Assembly: GCA_037903475.1 (NCBI GenBank)
Contig: JBAJFG010000271.1
Location: forward strand, 372,001-436,000
Source of the DNA: Ancylostoma caninum
Lineage: Eukaryota; Nematoda; Chromadorea; Rhabditida; Ancylostomatidae
Length of the DNA: 64,000 nt
Direction of reading: 5' to 3'
Shown here in pieces: positions 63,336-64,000 of the stretch. Made by a program: the position numbers and the translations under genes. Position 1 is the stretch's first letter, and every line of letters starts with the position of its first letter. The notes beneath the pieces were generated by a model, which saw nothing but the letters and a program-made list of their open reading frames with translations, was not told the origin of the DNA and did not search any database.

Positions 63336-64000
63336 TTAGGTTGGTGCTAAAGTAATTGCCGAAACGAACACTTCATTTCAGAGTGTTATAACTTGGCTTA
63401 AACACAAAGTTCTTCATCAGTTTGATGCCCATTTAATTCGCTAAATCTTCCCTAACAATGCAATGAAAATGATATGCTTCTATATTGAAAACTACGATTG
63501 CAAAAATCTACAAACTTTTGGAAGGCGGCATGCTCTAGATCAGCAATCTGCTGCTGTCACAGATTTGCATCTCGGACTCGGGAAAAGTGATATTCAGTGA
63601 GGAAATGGTCTGATCAATGAGGAGAATGAGTGATGTCTTACTGTGCCCGTCTTTGCCGGGTGAGTTTTTAAGTGAGAGGCTTGGCGCTAGCCTGGAGCAG
63701 GGGAATAACTGATTCTGTTCACCACTACCATCCATACCCACAGCAGAATTTTGGACATCAACTCGGAATTACAAAACTAGGACCCTGCTGTCAACGAATG
63801 ACTAGGATGGAAAAGGCTGCAGTCAATCACACCCTTACAACGTCACCAAACTCCTGGCACAATCTCCCTAGAGAGAAGGTCTCGTTCAGGGGAACTTAAA
63901 TGTGGAAAACGTCTTCGCCAATATCTATTCGCATTTCTTGTTATCGTACAGAAACCAACTTCATCCGCAGTAATTATGTTGTCCAGAAGTAGGTCGTTTT
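63336..64000 (-). mobile_element. mariner element, cut by the window edge
   Basis: It starts with TTAGGTTGGTGCTAAAGTAA, a typical mariner TIR next to TA. Near the right edge the minus strand reads NIITADE and then a NRYWRR stretch, resembling the catalytic-region landmarks of the transposase. Further in, LFHPSHSLTA-like fragments appear in shifted frames. The rest lies outside the window. Probably defective. Confidence 0.6.

Overview
The window looks like a piece of a strongylid (hookworm-type) nematode genome. It has intron-rich genes with short exons and U-rich TTTCAG-type acceptors, TTTCCAG acceptors directly before start codons as expected for spliced-leader trans-splicing, short TTAGGC (nematode telomere-type) tracts inside a transposon, and many small terminal-inverted-repeat (TIR) elements. 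There are no operon-like bacterial genes, no rRNA and no genuine tRNA. Exon maps below were built by eye from splice signals, reading phase and family alignment, so individual boundaries may be off.

The core (10.3-52.1 kb) is a tandem array of nine sigma-class (prostaglandin-D-synthase-like) glutathione S-transferase genes, all on the + strand with the same seven-exon, same-phase structure. Copies 1 and 2 (10326-11934, 15790-17827) form one subfamily: 207-208 residues, a GC-AG intron 2, and an identical 31-nt block 51 nt before the ATG. Copies 3-9 form a second subfamily of mostly 206 residues. Copies 4, 5, 8 and 9 look intact. Copy 3 has two in-frame internal duplications. Copy 6 has lost a splice donor and the cis-proline. 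Copy 7 carries frameshifts. A conserved TATA-bearing block lies 1.2-2.5 kb upstream of each of copies 3-9, so each duplication unit apparently carried its own promoter and a long outron or 5'UTR intron. A single-domain secreted C-type lectin gene (20914-21707, - strand) sits inside the array between copies 2 and 3.

The left flank (0-10 kb) holds several split genes of unknown function: a - strand membrane protein with a lysine-rich stretch and a proline-rich tail (213-1735), two - strand genes (3232-4157 and 6254-7220) and exon fragments at 8752-9084 and 9527-9759. A 59-bp minisatellite lies at 2125-3190. The right flank (52-64 kb) holds a probable F-box gene (58075-59051, perhaps extending to 55029), a - strand gene made of phase-1 exons carrying a cysteine-Tyr-Glu-x-Tyr-x-Pro-Pro motif (60344-63183), a + strand terminal exon (59428-59535) and a 22-bp repeat field.

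Mobile DNA fills the remainder: a decayed mariner (18361-19635), a second mariner running off the right edge (63336-64000), at least eight families of small TIR elements, two Helentron-like elements (45000-45950 and 49550-50590), and two copies of a 1.2-kb TIR element carrying tRNA-like Pol III boxes and TTAGGC tracts (35397-36614 and 46218-47462). Several of these lie in GST introns.
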